This document shows positions 8,170-16,332 of a stretch of 64,000 nt of DNA, piece by piece. The notes beneath the pieces are model-generated. The model was not told where the DNA came from, did no database searches, and saw only the letters and a list, made by a program, of their open reading frames with translations. Position numbers and translations under genes: made by a program. The stretch's first letter is position 1; each line of letters opens with the position of its first letter. This stretch comes from a bacterium (GTDB taxonomy: Bacteria; UBA8248): contig JAJDYR010000022.1 in assembly GCA_022825065.1 (NCBI GenBank), forward strand, positions 285,021 through 349,020, written 5' to 3'.

Positions 8170-9666
8170 ATGGTCACCGAATCCCCACAAAAACCAGGAC
8201 GCGGAAAAGCCGTATCGTGGCTCAGGGACAACCGCGTCGTCCGCTCGATCTTCCGCCGCGGCTATCCGGACAACGATCTGGATCGCGCGGCCGTCATGTT
8301 CTCGAATTTCTTCCTGCACGTCCTTCCCGCGCGAACGCACGTTCACAGCTTAAAGCCCACCTACACCTGGGGGCTCGGGGTCATCTCCCTGTTCCTGTTC
8401 ATCATTCTTCTGGGCACCGGCTCTTTGCTCATGTTCTTCTACGTCCCCTCCACCGGACGCGCCTACAGCGACATGAAGGACCTGCAGTTCGTCGTCTCCT
8501 ACGGCGTCGTCCTGCGGAACCTCCACCGCTGGGCCGCTCACGCGATGGTCGCCGTCGTCTTCCTGCACATGTGCCGCGTGTTCTACACGGCGAGCTATAA
8601 AGCGCCGCGCGAGTTCAACTGGGTCATCGGGGTGCTCCTCTGGGGGGCGACCCTGATGATGAGCTTCACGGGCTACCTCCTCCCCTGGGATCAGCTCGCC
8701 TACTGGGCCATCACCGTCGGGTCGAGCATCGCCAGCTACCCGCCGCTGGTTGGAGAATACATCCGCACGCTGATGCTCGGAGGCGATACGGTGGGGCAGA
8801 ACGCGCTGATCCGCTTCTACGTCATGCACGTCATCGTCCTGCCGGGAATCATGATGATACTCATGGGCGTCCATTTCTGGCGGATACGAAAGGACGGCGG
8901 CCTCTCCCGGCCGCCCGCGCCGCCCTCGGACGCCGCCCGGGGCGAGGCGGCGGCTTTTTCGCCGCACAAGACGTACATGCTCGTGGAACTGGCCGAGGGC
9001 AAGACGCCCATGGTGGATGCGCAGGCGCCCGAAGAAGAGGTCATGAGCTGGCCGCACACGGTCTTCCGGATGCTGGTCGTCTTCGTGGGCGTCGTGGCCG
9101 TCCTCTCCGCCGTCGCCTACTTCTTCGATGCGCCTCTGGAGGAGCTGGCCAACCCGGACCATCCGCCCAACCCCGCCAAGGCGCCCTGGTATTTTCTCGG
9201 GCTTCAGGAAATCGTGAGCTATTCCGCTCTCGCGGGGGGCGTCATCGTTCCCGCCGCCGCGATCATCGGCCTCATGACCATTCCCTACGTCGACCGGGAC
9301 CCCGAGGGCCAGGGAACCTGGTTCACCTCGGGCCAGGGCCGGCGGATCACGCTCTGGTCGGTCGTGGCGGTCATCCCGGTCGTCCTCGTCCTGACCTGGC
9401 TGAACGAGCACTACGCCGTGCGGATACTGGTTCCGGGCGCCTCGCAGATATGGGTCGACCTCCTGAATCCGGGGACCATCCTGATAATCCTCTTCGCCGC
9501 CGGGTCGCTCTACATCTGGCGGCGGACGGGGTCGAGCCGGATGGGGGCGTTGGCTCTCTATTCATATTTTCTGACGTCTTATCTGATTTACACGCTCATC
9601 GGGCTGTATTTCCGCGGCGCCAACTGGGCCTGGATATGGCCGTGGCAGGCGACGGGCCTGCACTGA
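8170..9666 (+). CDS. qcrB: fused cytochrome b (b6 plus subunit IV-like) of a menaquinol:cytochrome c oxidoreductase
   Basis: A 498-residue integral membrane protein with two four-helix-type blocks. Heme b ligands appear as H119/H133 (spacing 14) and H220/H235 (spacing 15). The 15-residue second spacing is the cytochrome b6 pattern rather than the bc1 pattern. The quinol-site motif equivalent to PEWY reads [11 protein letters not shown] near residue 338, a form seen in many menaquinone-using complexes. The long C-terminal half supplies the subunit IV part in the same chain. It lies between the Rieske and tetraheme cytochrome genes, so the three probably form one complex that oxidises quinol and sends electrons to periplasmic cytochromes. 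Confidence 0.9.
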   Translation: MVTESPQKPGRGKAVSWLRDNRVVRSIFRRGYPDNDLDRAAVMFSNFFLHVLPARTHVHSLKPTYTWGLGVISLFLFIILLGTGSLLMFFYVPSTGRAYSDMKDLQFVVSYGVVLRNLHRWAAHAMVAVVFLHMCRVFYTASYKAPREFNWVIGVLLWGATLMMSFTGYLLPWDQLAYWAITVGSSIASYPPLVGEYIRTLMLGGDTVGQNALIRFYVMHVIVLPGIMMILMGVHFWRIRKDGGLSRPPAPPSDAARGEAAAFSPHKTYMLVELAEGKTPMVDAQAPEEEVMSWPHTVFRMLVVFVGVVAVLSAVAYFFDAPLEELANPDHPPNPAKAPWYFLGLQEIVSYSALAGGVIVPAAAIIGLMTIPYVDRDPEGQGTWFTSGQGRRITLWSVVAVIPVVLVLTWLNEHYAVRILVPGASQIWVDLLNPGTILIILFAAGSLYIWRRTGSSRMGALALYSYFLTSYLIYTLIGLYFRGANWAWIWPWQATGLH

Positions 9667-9678
9667 GGCGGATGACGA

Positions 9679-10494
9679 ATGGCGAATTCAAATCAAAACG
9701 ATTCCCGGGTGCCGTTCGGGTGGGTGGTCGCCTTCACCGCCCTGAGCGTCTGCGCGGCCTTGTTTTTCCTGCTGTCCGTCTGGAAGGACTACGACCGCGA
9801 ATGGCGGGGCTACCAGCGGACGTTCCGTGAGATGCTCGTCGAAAGGGCCGGAACCGAGGAGGAGCGCAAGGCGGCCCTGGCGAGCGGGGATCAGTTCGAG
9901 CAGATCATCGTGGCCGGCGGCGAGCGCGTGGACAGGTGCGTCATGTGCCACCGCGGCGTCGAGCACCCGGCGTTCAAGGACGCCGACCAGCCTTTCGCCA
10001 GGCACCCCACCATCCCGCCGCACCCTTTCGAGCGGTTCGGCTGCACCGTGTGCCACCAGGGCCAGGGGCGGGCCACGAGCGTCCAGGACGCCCACGGCGA
10101 AGTCGCGTTCTGGGAGGAGCCCCTCCTTCGGGGAGGGTTCATTCAGGCGAGTTGCGGCCCTTGCCATGCAGGGGCCCTCAAAGACGCTCCCCTCATCCAG
10201 AGGGGCAAGCTGCTCTATCTGATGAACGGCTGCCTCGCCTGCCACAAGATCAGGGGCGCCGGCGGGGTCGTCGGGCCCGACCTGACGTTTGCGGGCGAGC
10301 GCAAGAAGGACCCGAAGTGGCACATCGAGCACTTCAAGTTCCCGCAGAAGGTTTCGCCCGGCTCCGCCATGCCCGCCTACGGCCATCTGAAGCCTGAGGA
10401 TCTCGAAGCGCTCACGGTCTACATGCTGAGCCTCCGCAGGGCGCCTTCCGCCCTCGCGCTGGCCGCGCCCAGACCCGTCGCCGGGAAGAAATAG
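9679..10494 (+). CDS. membrane-anchored tetraheme cytochrome c of the bc-type complex
   Basis: A 271-residue protein with one N-terminal transmembrane helix (about residues 13-34) that serves as an anchor, with the rest periplasmic. Four CxxCH sites are visible: CVMCH near 93, CTVCH near 122, CGPCH near 160 and CLACH near 186. A possible Met ligand lies in SAMPAYGHL near residue 234. The last domain resembles a class I cytochrome c fold. A multiheme cytochrome replacing cytochrome c1 or f is known in several menaquinol-oxidising complexes. It is the last gene of the plus-strand respiratory run and faces the minus-strand adhesin cluster across 165 bp. Confidence 0.87.
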   Translation: MANSNQNDSRVPFGWVVAFTALSVCAALFFLLSVWKDYDREWRGYQRTFREMLVERAGTEEERKAALASGDQFEQIIVAGGERVDRCVMCHRGVEHPAFKDADQPFARHPTIPPHPFERFGCTVCHQGQGRATSVQDAHGEVAFWEEPLLRGGFIQASCGPCHAGALKDAPLIQRGKLLYLMNGCLACHKIRGAGGVVGPDLTFAGERKKDPKWHIEHFKFPQKVSPGSAMPAYGHLKPEDLEALTVYMLSLRRAPSALALAAPRPVAGKK

Positions 10495-10659
10495 AAGCGC
10501 CTGCGCCCTCCCCTCTCATTCGCCGCTTCGCCTTTGACGGAGGACGAGGGGGCGTAAGTGAAATGTCACCCGAAGCCGGGCATGTCCCGGAGCTCCGGGA
10601 GCGCAGCGCGGGCGAATTCTTCTCCGTCAGAAATCCTCCGCCCCGGAACGGAGCGGGTT
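10495..10659. other. convergent intergenic region with short dyads
   Basis: This is the junction between the respiratory run (+) and the adhesin cluster (-). It holds a 14-bp perfect palindrome, CCCGGAGCTCCGGG, near 10588-10601, and a CTCCG...CGGAG dyad near 10636. Neither has a convincing T-tract, so I do not call a Rho-independent terminator. No gene is seen. Confidence 0.4.
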
Positions 10660-12840
10660 TTACCGGGCAGGGACACGCGGCGCGACGTACGCGTCCGCGA
10701 TGCCGATCTGCTTCAGCAACTCGATGAACGCCTCCGCGTCCGCCGCTTCGAGGGGATGGACCTGCACCAGGTATCTCTTGCGTCCCTTGAACAACCTGCT
10801 CACGATGCGCGCCGGCCCGACGCCGAGTTCGCGCATTTTCCAAACCAGACGCTCCGCATTCGACGGGAATTTGAACAGCGCCACCTGGAGGTAAAGTTCC
10901 TTCTCGTCGGAGGCGGAATCCGCCGCATCTGGCGCAGGCCGCTCCGCATCGGGATCGAAGGGACCCTCCTCGCTCAGGGCGGCTTTTTCCGCAGGAGCAG
11001 GGACGGCGGCGCGCGGCACGACGTAAGCGTCCGCGATGCCGATCTGTTTCAACAACTCGATGAACGCCTCCGCGTCCGCCGCTTCGAGGGGATAGACCTG
11101 CACCAGGTATCTCTCGCGCCCCTTGACCAACCTGTTCACGATGCGCGCCGGGCCGACGCCGAGTTCGCGCATTTTCCAAACCAGACGCTCCGCCTGCTCA
11201 CGAACGTCGAAGACCGCAACCTGGAGACAAAGCTCTTTCCCGAGGGGCGCGGCCTCCACCGGCTTCTTCTCCCCGGGCTCCTTCTCTTCCGGCGCGGCCG
11301 GAATCGGCGCAACGGGAGACACGGGAGGTTCTTCCACCGGAGCGGGCGCGGTCTCCGCCGGCTTTTTCTCCCCGGGCTTCTTCTCTTCCGGCGCGGCCGG
11401 AATCGGCGCAACGGGAGGCGCGGGAGGTTCTTCCACCGGAGCGGGCGCGGCCTCCACCGGCTTCTTCTCCTCGGGCTTCTTCTCTTCCGGCGCGGCCGGG
11501 ATCGGTGCAACGGGAGGCGCGGGAAGTTCTTCCACCGGAGCGGACGCGGCCTCTTTCGCCTTCGAAGCGAGGGCGCGCCCCAATCCCGTCCGGGCGCCCG
11601 CCTCCGTGATCACAGGCGGCCCCTTCAAATCCTCTCCTTCTTCTCCGGCTCTCCCCTCTTCTTTTTTCGCTTCCTTTTTCTCCCATTCGGTCGCGAGCTT
11701 CACACAATCATCCGGGCTGACCTTCGTCACGGTGCTGATCAGCTCGATCGCCCCCAGTTCCATAATCGTCCGGACGCCCAGTTGCATCGGTTCCTGGACT
11801 TTCTCGCCGGCGTTGATCTCGAACAGCGTGGAGCCGAAAAAACGGAACAGGTCCACGCCCGCCTCGTAGCCGACCAGCTGCTTCTGGAGCGAGACCGCCT
11901 TGACGACTTCCAGGGTGGAGGTCCTGACGATGCGCAGGTCGGCGCCGACGTTCATGGCGAACACCCGCCCCTTGGGCCCGCCGCCCTTGATCCGAAACTC
12001 CGCGCCGCCGGAGTAGATGTTGTAGTTGAGTTCGGTGATGCCCCCGGTAATATAATAGTCGCTTTTCTGCACCGAGCCCCCCGTGTAGGGGAGCCAATCG
12101 ACGCGCCGGGGGGCGCCCGTCTTGTCGCGTATCAGGTGCAGGCTGCCGTCCCCGAGGTAGCGCTTACTGATGTAATCGAACTCCAGGTTGGCGACGCTGG
12201 GATCGAAGCGCTCGGCGAGCTTGATCTTCCCGCCCATCTTGCCGAGGGCCGAGATCATCATAAGCGAGGCGCCGCGCGTGACCACCGCGCCGGTTTCCCC
12301 CACGCCCATTTTTCCCGTCAGATCCTTGATGTTCCCGACGGCGACGTAAATCGGCTTGAATTCATCGCGGGACGACAACTTGCCGCGCATGCACGAGAGC
12401 GCGCGATGAACCGGAGTGAAATTGACCGTGGCGATGGGTCCCGCTATCAGCGGATACTGATCCTCGCCGGACAATTTGACCTTCGGGATGGGCTCGCATC
12501 CGGCCAACAGGAAAAGGGACAGCCCGATCAGGGCGCAAAGCCACCCTGCCCCGCCGCCTGCGCGCCGCCGCTCGTCGTTCAGGAGGGGAGATCCGGTATC
12601 CGGACAGGCCGCGTCACGGCCGAATACGGCCCGAAAAACGGAGAAGACCCCCCGCATTCCCGATACCGCCCCTACCGGCCCGGAATCCGGACATCGCGCG
12701 CGTTCGGGTTCTTCGCGACGCGAAACCCCGTCATCCAGGAACCAGGGCTTGCGCCCCTCCGGCTTATCTGATGACGCACTTTCTCCGCCCAGAAGAATCT
12801 TCGCCTCGGCGGCGGAAACTTCCGACTTTCTTCTTTCCAT
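10660..12840 (-). CDS. HfaB/CsgG-family outer-membrane lipoprotein with proline-rich repeats and two SPOR domains
   Basis: A 726-residue protein. A lipobox LLAGC ends at Cys115 after a hydrophobic stretch, so about 95 residues precede the expected signal peptide and the true start may be internal. Residues about 120-400 match the CsgG/HfaB secretion-pore family: YYITGGITELNYNI, then GRVFAMNVGADLRIV, TSTLEVV and EPMQLGVRTIMELGAIELIS. Known relatives are about 260-330 residues long. Here a Lys/Glu/Pro-rich linker with three tandem units follows (each containing PVAPIPAAPEEK), then two SPOR-like domains at about 534-607 and 647-724. SPOR domains bind denuded peptidoglycan glycans. In Caulobacter, HfaB anchors holdfast adhesins HfaA and HfaD. 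The upstream genes here look like counterparts, so an adhesin-export role is inferred. Confidence 0.75.
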   Translation of the reverse strand: MERRKSEVSAAEAKILLGGESASSDKPEGRKPWFLDDGVSRREEPERARCPDSGPVGAVSGMRGVFSVFRAVFGRDAACPDTGSPLLNDERRRAGGGAGWLCALIGLSLFLLAGCEPIPKVKLSGEDQYPLIAGPIATVNFTPVHRALSCMRGKLSSRDEFKPIYVAVGNIKDLTGKMGVGETGAVVTRGASLMMISALGKMGGKIKLAERFDPSVANLEFDYISKRYLGDGSLHLIRDKTGAPRRVDWLPYTGGSVQKSDYYITGGITELNYNIYSGGAEFRIKGGGPKGRVFAMNVGADLRIVRTSTLEVVKAVSLQKQLVGYEAGVDLFRFFGSTLFEINAGEKVQEPMQLGVRTIMELGAIELISTVTKVSPDDCVKLATEWEKKEAKKEEGRAGEEGEDLKGPPVITEAGARTGLGRALASKAKEAASAPVEELPAPPVAPIPAAPEEKKPEEKKPVEAAPAPVEEPPAPPVAPIPAAPEEKKPGEKKPAETAPAPVEEPPVSPVAPIPAAPEEKEPGEKKPVEAAPLGKELCLQVAVFDVREQAERLVWKMRELGVGPARIVNRLVKGRERYLVQVYPLEAADAEAFIELLKQIGIADAYVVPRAAVPAPAEKAALSEEGPFDPDAERPAPDAADSASDEKELYLQVALFKFPSNAERLVWKMRELGVGPARIVSRLFKGRKRYLVQVHPLEAADAEAFIELLKQIGIADAYVAPRVPAR
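10690..11201 (-). repeat. near-identical direct repeat encoding the two SPOR domains
   Basis: About 170 bp at 10690-10865 recurs at about 11026-11201 (offset 336 bp) with only a handful of mismatches by eye. Both copies encode ERLVWKMRELGVGPARIV and EAFIELLKQIGIADAYV. The DNA-level match indicates recent intragenic duplication or ongoing gene conversion rather than two anciently separate domains. Confidence 0.85.
11245..11545 (-). repeat. three tandem ~99-bp repeats encoding the proline-rich linker
   Basis: Three successive units of about 33 codons share APVEE, PVAPIPAAPEEK and EKKP segments. The recurring stretch around ATCGGCGCAACGGGAG lies near 11302, 11401 and 11501. The linker is low complexity, charged and Pro-rich, as expected for a flexible periplasmic spacer between an outer-membrane pore and peptidoglycan-binding domains. 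Copy number could vary between strains. Confidence 0.8.
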
Positions 12841-12906
12841 TTCCTTAGGCGATGCGCCTTCATTTCCCCGAGCGGCCCATCGCCGTACCTCCTTACCGGA
12901 AACGGC

Positions 12907-12936
12907 AATCCCTCCCTCTCGGGAAAGGGAGGGATT
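12907..12936 (-). promoter_or_regulatory. intercistronic hairpin
   Basis: A perfect 11-bp stem (AATCCCTCCCT with AGGGAGGGATT) around an 8-nt loop lies in the 110-bp gap between the curlin-like gene and the HfaB-like gene. No T-tract follows on the minus strand, so a simple terminator is unlikely. It could stabilise or attenuate the transcript so that the structural protein is made in excess of the pore. Confidence 0.55.
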
Positions 12937-12950
12937 TACCGCCCTCGCTG

Positions 12951-13640
12951 CTATCTGCTGCCTGCACTCGCGCTGCTTCCCACAGCCGCGCCCGTGGCCG
13001 GGCCGCCCGCTGCAGGAGCGCTGCTCTCCATAAACCTGTAATTCTCAATCGGTGCGTACGTGCAGACCTCGTTGGAAGACGCGCTCGCCTCGATAGAGGA
13101 AGTACCCTGGTTGGATTGATTGATGTCGTTGCGTTGCCGGCTGTTGTTCGTGCCGGTGAACGTATCCACGTCGTTGAGCAGCCGGGTGTTGTCCACCGAG
13201 GCGGTCAACATGCTGTCGTTATTGGACTGCGATGCGCCGCCACCCGAATCGCCCGAACCCGGGTCTCCCGACCGGTTCCCGGCGGTGTCGGCCCCGACCG
13301 TATTCTCGTCGATGGACTGCGAGGCTCCGGTACCCCCGTCGGACTGCAGGGCGCTCCGGTTGCCGGTTGCGTCAACGGTCACCGAACAACTCATCATGAC
13401 GCTGCTGGCGGGCGCGTAGCCGTCGTTGATCTGCCGCAGTTCCATCTCCGCGGCGCGGTACCTCGCGTTGCGCTGCTCCGCGCTGATGAAGCCCCAGGAG
13501 AAGTCGCTGCCGGGCTCGTTTGCGTGGCTGAGCACCGGCCACGACAATCCCGCCAGGAGGAGAAGCGCGGCAAGGGCGGGAGCCTGGCGGACAAGCTGCT
13601 TCCGCCTCGCTCCCTGCTTCGCGACGCGTGCGCCCGTCAT
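12951..13640 (-). CDS. exported curlin/HfaA-like Ser/Asn/Gln-rich protein
   Basis: A 229-residue protein with a clear signal peptide: basic N-terminus, hydrophobic run at residues 21-35, likely cleavage after SHA at residue 40. The mature part is rich in Ser, Asn, Gln, Gly, Asp and Thr. It has loosely repeated segments with GASQS at about 101 and 127, GNRS twice and QSNQGTSS near 181, reminiscent of curlin-type repeats. Two Cys flank the region (about 84 and 195). Its start overlaps the stop of the preceding gene by ATGA, so translation is coupled. Position directly before an HfaB/CsgG-type pore supports an exported fibre or adhesin subunit. Homology to HfaA is inferred from composition and context, not from a strong motif. 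Confidence 0.6.
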   Translation of the reverse strand: MTGARVAKQGARRKQLVRQAPALAALLLLAGLSWPVLSHANEPGSDFSWGFISAEQRNARYRAAEMELRQINDGYAPASSVMMSCSVTVDATGNRSALQSDGGTGASQSIDENTVGADTAGNRSGDPGSGDSGGGASQSNNDSMLTASVDNTRLLNDVDTFTGTNNSRQRNDINQSNQGTSSIEASASSNEVCTYAPIENYRFMESSAPAAGGPATGAAVGSSASAGSR

Positions 13641-15013
13641 CGGCCTGGACCGCTTTGCATCAAATTGCCCGTCGCAATCGCCTCGAAGCGGTTGCGGGCC
13701 ATGGCGACCCGGCTGTTTTCCAGCTTCAGAGCGAAGCGCGGCGCCCCGATTGGACTCGTATGGAGGGCGCTCGGGTTTGAGTTGGTGATGGTGACCTGAT
13801 TCCCTCGCGTGTCGGCGCGGGACAAACCGCCTGCGTTATGCTGGCGAACTTCCCATCCGGGCCCCGGCAGATCAGAAAGGCGCGTACGGGCCGTGTAGCC
13901 ATTGCTGGCGTAATTGACCACCGATGTCGAGCGGAGCACATTATCCGTGAGCTCGAATTTCCCATCCGTGTAACTGCCCTTCAGTTGGATGGCCAGCACG
14001 TTCGCATGAGGAACACTGTCCGCACTGCCCGCAACGATGGGAGAAACGGGAGACGCCGGGAACGTCCCTGTGACCGCCTGGATGTTCGGCGTTTCGTTGT
14101 CGTCGTTGGTGGATATCTGGTACGTGTACAAGATGGCGCCGCTGTGTTCGGCGGTATACGCCGAATCGCCGCCTACCGTTATGCGGTTGCCGACCGCGAT
14201 CGAGTCTACCACTGTGCCTCCGACGGCCACATTCGCTCCACTTGCCGCCTGGATACCGTCAAAATCGATACCACTCCGATCGTAAACAAACACGAGGGCG
14301 GGTAGAGGAGGTGCGAGGGGGTCCGAGCTTGGAGGCGGCAGGTGGACGATCCGATCGGGATCCGGCGGATTCAACGCTCCGCCTGCAGAGACGGGAGTAA
14401 CCGAAGACAAGACTCCCCTGTAGGTCGGATCCGAATTCAGGGTGACCAACGCCTCGTTGCGAAACGCATGGGCGGTCACCTTCGAATTCCCGTGGATCGA
14501 CTGGACGCTGGCCAGATTCTTGCGGTCGGGGACCACTGCCAGAGCATCGTTGAGAACCGCTTCCGCCTGAAATGTATTGTCATAGACGTTCACGGAGGTG
14601 CCGCCCAGGGAAGCGGCCCAGTCCAGCGGGATACGCACAAAGTTTTCACGGGCGGCCGCCTCGACTTCGGTTTTGATGTCGCTGCCGCCCGGCCGGGCTT
14701 CCTGAAAATTCAGGTAGTATGCTGCGGGCGCTTCGTTGACCCGGTCCCTCAGGAGTTTGATTTCGTCATAGCTCGTATTGCTCAGGCACCCCGATACGGT
14801 ATCGTCGCTGTCGTCGACCCGGTTCTCCGGAACGCACCGGTTATTTGCCAACTGACCATTCTGCGAGGGATTCTCCGCCGCCATCGCAGGCCCGATGCCG
14901 AAAAGGAACGCGAGGGCGAATATGGCGACCCGGATGGCCAGCCCCCCTCCGCCATGGCGACCTCCAGAGTATTCGGCCCGCAAGACATGCGAATTTTGTT
15001 TTGTGCTTTTCAT
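13637..15013 (-). CDS. large exported protein of the adhesin cluster (HfaD-like by position)
   Basis: A 458-residue protein with a signal peptide (hydrophobic at about 27-44, likely cleavage near AMA at 43-45). The mature region alternates polar and small residues with repeated Val/Thr/Asn/Gly strands such as NVAVGGTVVDSIAVGNRITVGG, quoted here only for its VGG/VGN pattern. This suggests a beta-helical or beta-rich surface protein. I see no enzymatic motif. It is first in a three-gene minus-strand cluster with a curlin-like protein and an HfaB-type pore, so by analogy with hfaABD it could be the anchored adhesin. That assignment is inference. Confidence 0.55.
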   Translation of the reverse strand: MKSTKQNSHVLRAEYSGGRHGGGGLAIRVAIFALAFLFGIGPAMAAENPSQNGQLANNRCVPENRVDDSDDTVSGCLSNTSYDEIKLLRDRVNEAPAAYYLNFQEARPGGSDIKTEVEAAARENFVRIPLDWAASLGGTSVNVYDNTFQAEAVLNDALAVVPDRKNLASVQSIHGNSKVTAHAFRNEALVTLNSDPTYRGVLSSVTPVSAGGALNPPDPDRIVHLPPPSSDPLAPPLPALVFVYDRSGIDFDGIQAASGANVAVGGTVVDSIAVGNRITVGGDSAYTAEHSGAILYTYQISTNDDNETPNIQAVTGTFPASPVSPIVAGSADSVPHANVLAIQLKGSYTDGKFELTDNVLRSTSVVNYASNGYTARTRLSDLPGPGWEVRQHNAGGLSRADTRGNQVTITNSNPSALHTSPIGAPRFALKLENSRVAMARNRFEAIATGNLMQSGPGR

Positions 15014-15237
15014 TCTCTCCCCTCCTCGGTTCCATGGCGCCAGCTTCAGCAGAATTTGTCCCTTCTTCGGGCGTGTGGTTCATCCAGTCCAGCTATATTT
15101 AATTGAACGATAAAATAAAACATGTCGCATAAAAATGCAAGGGGATTGTCCGCATAAACACCCCCCTGGCAATGTGGTGGTATTTATGAGGGTAAAGAAT
15201 TGTATGTAAACGGTTTAATGGATCATTCGGCCTTTGG

Positions 15238-15541
15238 CTTCCCGTTTCTTTTCCGTTCACTCCATCGATGAACCTCACGTCGGCGATTACGTCGGCCAGA
15301 TGACGGAAGCCGCGTAGCCGGCGCCATCGCTTCCGGGCGCCCATGGCGAGCTGATGCACGAGGCTCAGCGCCGTCTTCTCACTCGGGCAGTTCCTGGTCT
15401 TCGCCGTTCGCAAGCGAATGGTGGCGAATGTCGACTCGATGGGGTTCGTCGATATCCCCTTCAGGTACAGTCATGGAATCACCGCCCCCACCCGCCTCGT
15501 CTTCTTCAAATACGGCGGCAACAACTCCGAGCGGAAGCTCC
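15238..15541 (-). pseudogene. IS256-family (Mutator-type) transposase remnant, left copy
   Basis: On the minus strand the frame reads STNPIESTFATIRL, RTAKTRNC, EKTALSLVHQLA and RFIDGV, the C-terminal part of PF00872-type transposases. The N-terminal catalytic part is absent. A TGA at 15471-15473 replaces the TGG (Trp) present in the other copy. The segment matches 20822-21130 almost base for base in the same orientation, giving roughly 300-bp direct repeats about 5.6 kb apart that bracket the AT-rich island. Confidence 0.8.
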
Positions 15542-16332
15542 ACTACCCCCACCCCGAACCTGTCTCGCGTCCGGGAAACACGAACCCGCACCGGCCCGAT
15601 TCCCGTCAAAATCCCCCGGGACGATAAATAGCGTTGCGGGAACGGCGATAGCGGTCATCCAAGATAAGAAGATTGCCTAGTATACTGATAACACTTGCGC
15701 CGGTTTCTACAGCCGAGCGAGCTCGCAGTTCCGCGTGATGGAGCGGCACTGGACGCTGAAAACCTCGAAGAAATCGTCATAGAAGCTTTGAGTCTCGCCC
15801 TTTTCGTACGCTGCACCCGCCTAATTTGAGGCGAAGCGCGCCGCGCGGACGTGCATCTCGTTCTAGAAGAGGCGCACTTCTAGCCTCCTGCGGTACAGAG
15901 CCAGACGGCGATTCGGGGCAAAAGATAATGGGGTGCTTTCCTTATGATTTTCATGGGATCGAAATATCGCATCTTTTCCAGTGCGCGTCGTAGTTGGAAA
16001 AAGCAGAGTCTTCACTCAAACGCAGTGCCCATATCTTGAATCTGACCGATTATGATTTCGTTGGGATAGGTGCAGAGTCATGTGCTAATCTAGAGAAAGG
16101 AGTAAAATCAACTTGTAATGTGTTCATTGTGCACACACTAACCATTTGAATTGTTATGGTATTAGTTGCTAATTGACGAACAACTTGGGATTGAAAGTAT
16201 AAGAGAAATGAAATAGAAAATACGCATGCCATTGCAATAGCATGGTTTAATTCTTAGGCGTGATACAGTGTGGCTTTAGTGAATTTGTTTCTTGACAAAT
16301 CCCGAGTGGTTCAGACATTGAGGATAGCTATA
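15542..16332. other. gene-free left flank of the island
   Basis: About 790 bp with no convincing coding frame. The first half (to about 15900) is still GC-rich and contains short broken frames. From about 15930 the composition shifts to AT-rich, continuing into the PHP-ATPase gene. A GAGGA at about 16319-16323 is the likely ribosome binding site for that gene. No tRNA or clear att site was found. Confidence 0.5.

Noticed and set aside
16050-16232. 60-codon minus-strand frame in the island's left flank
   Set aside because: Short, in AT-rich DNA, without ribosome binding site or motif.
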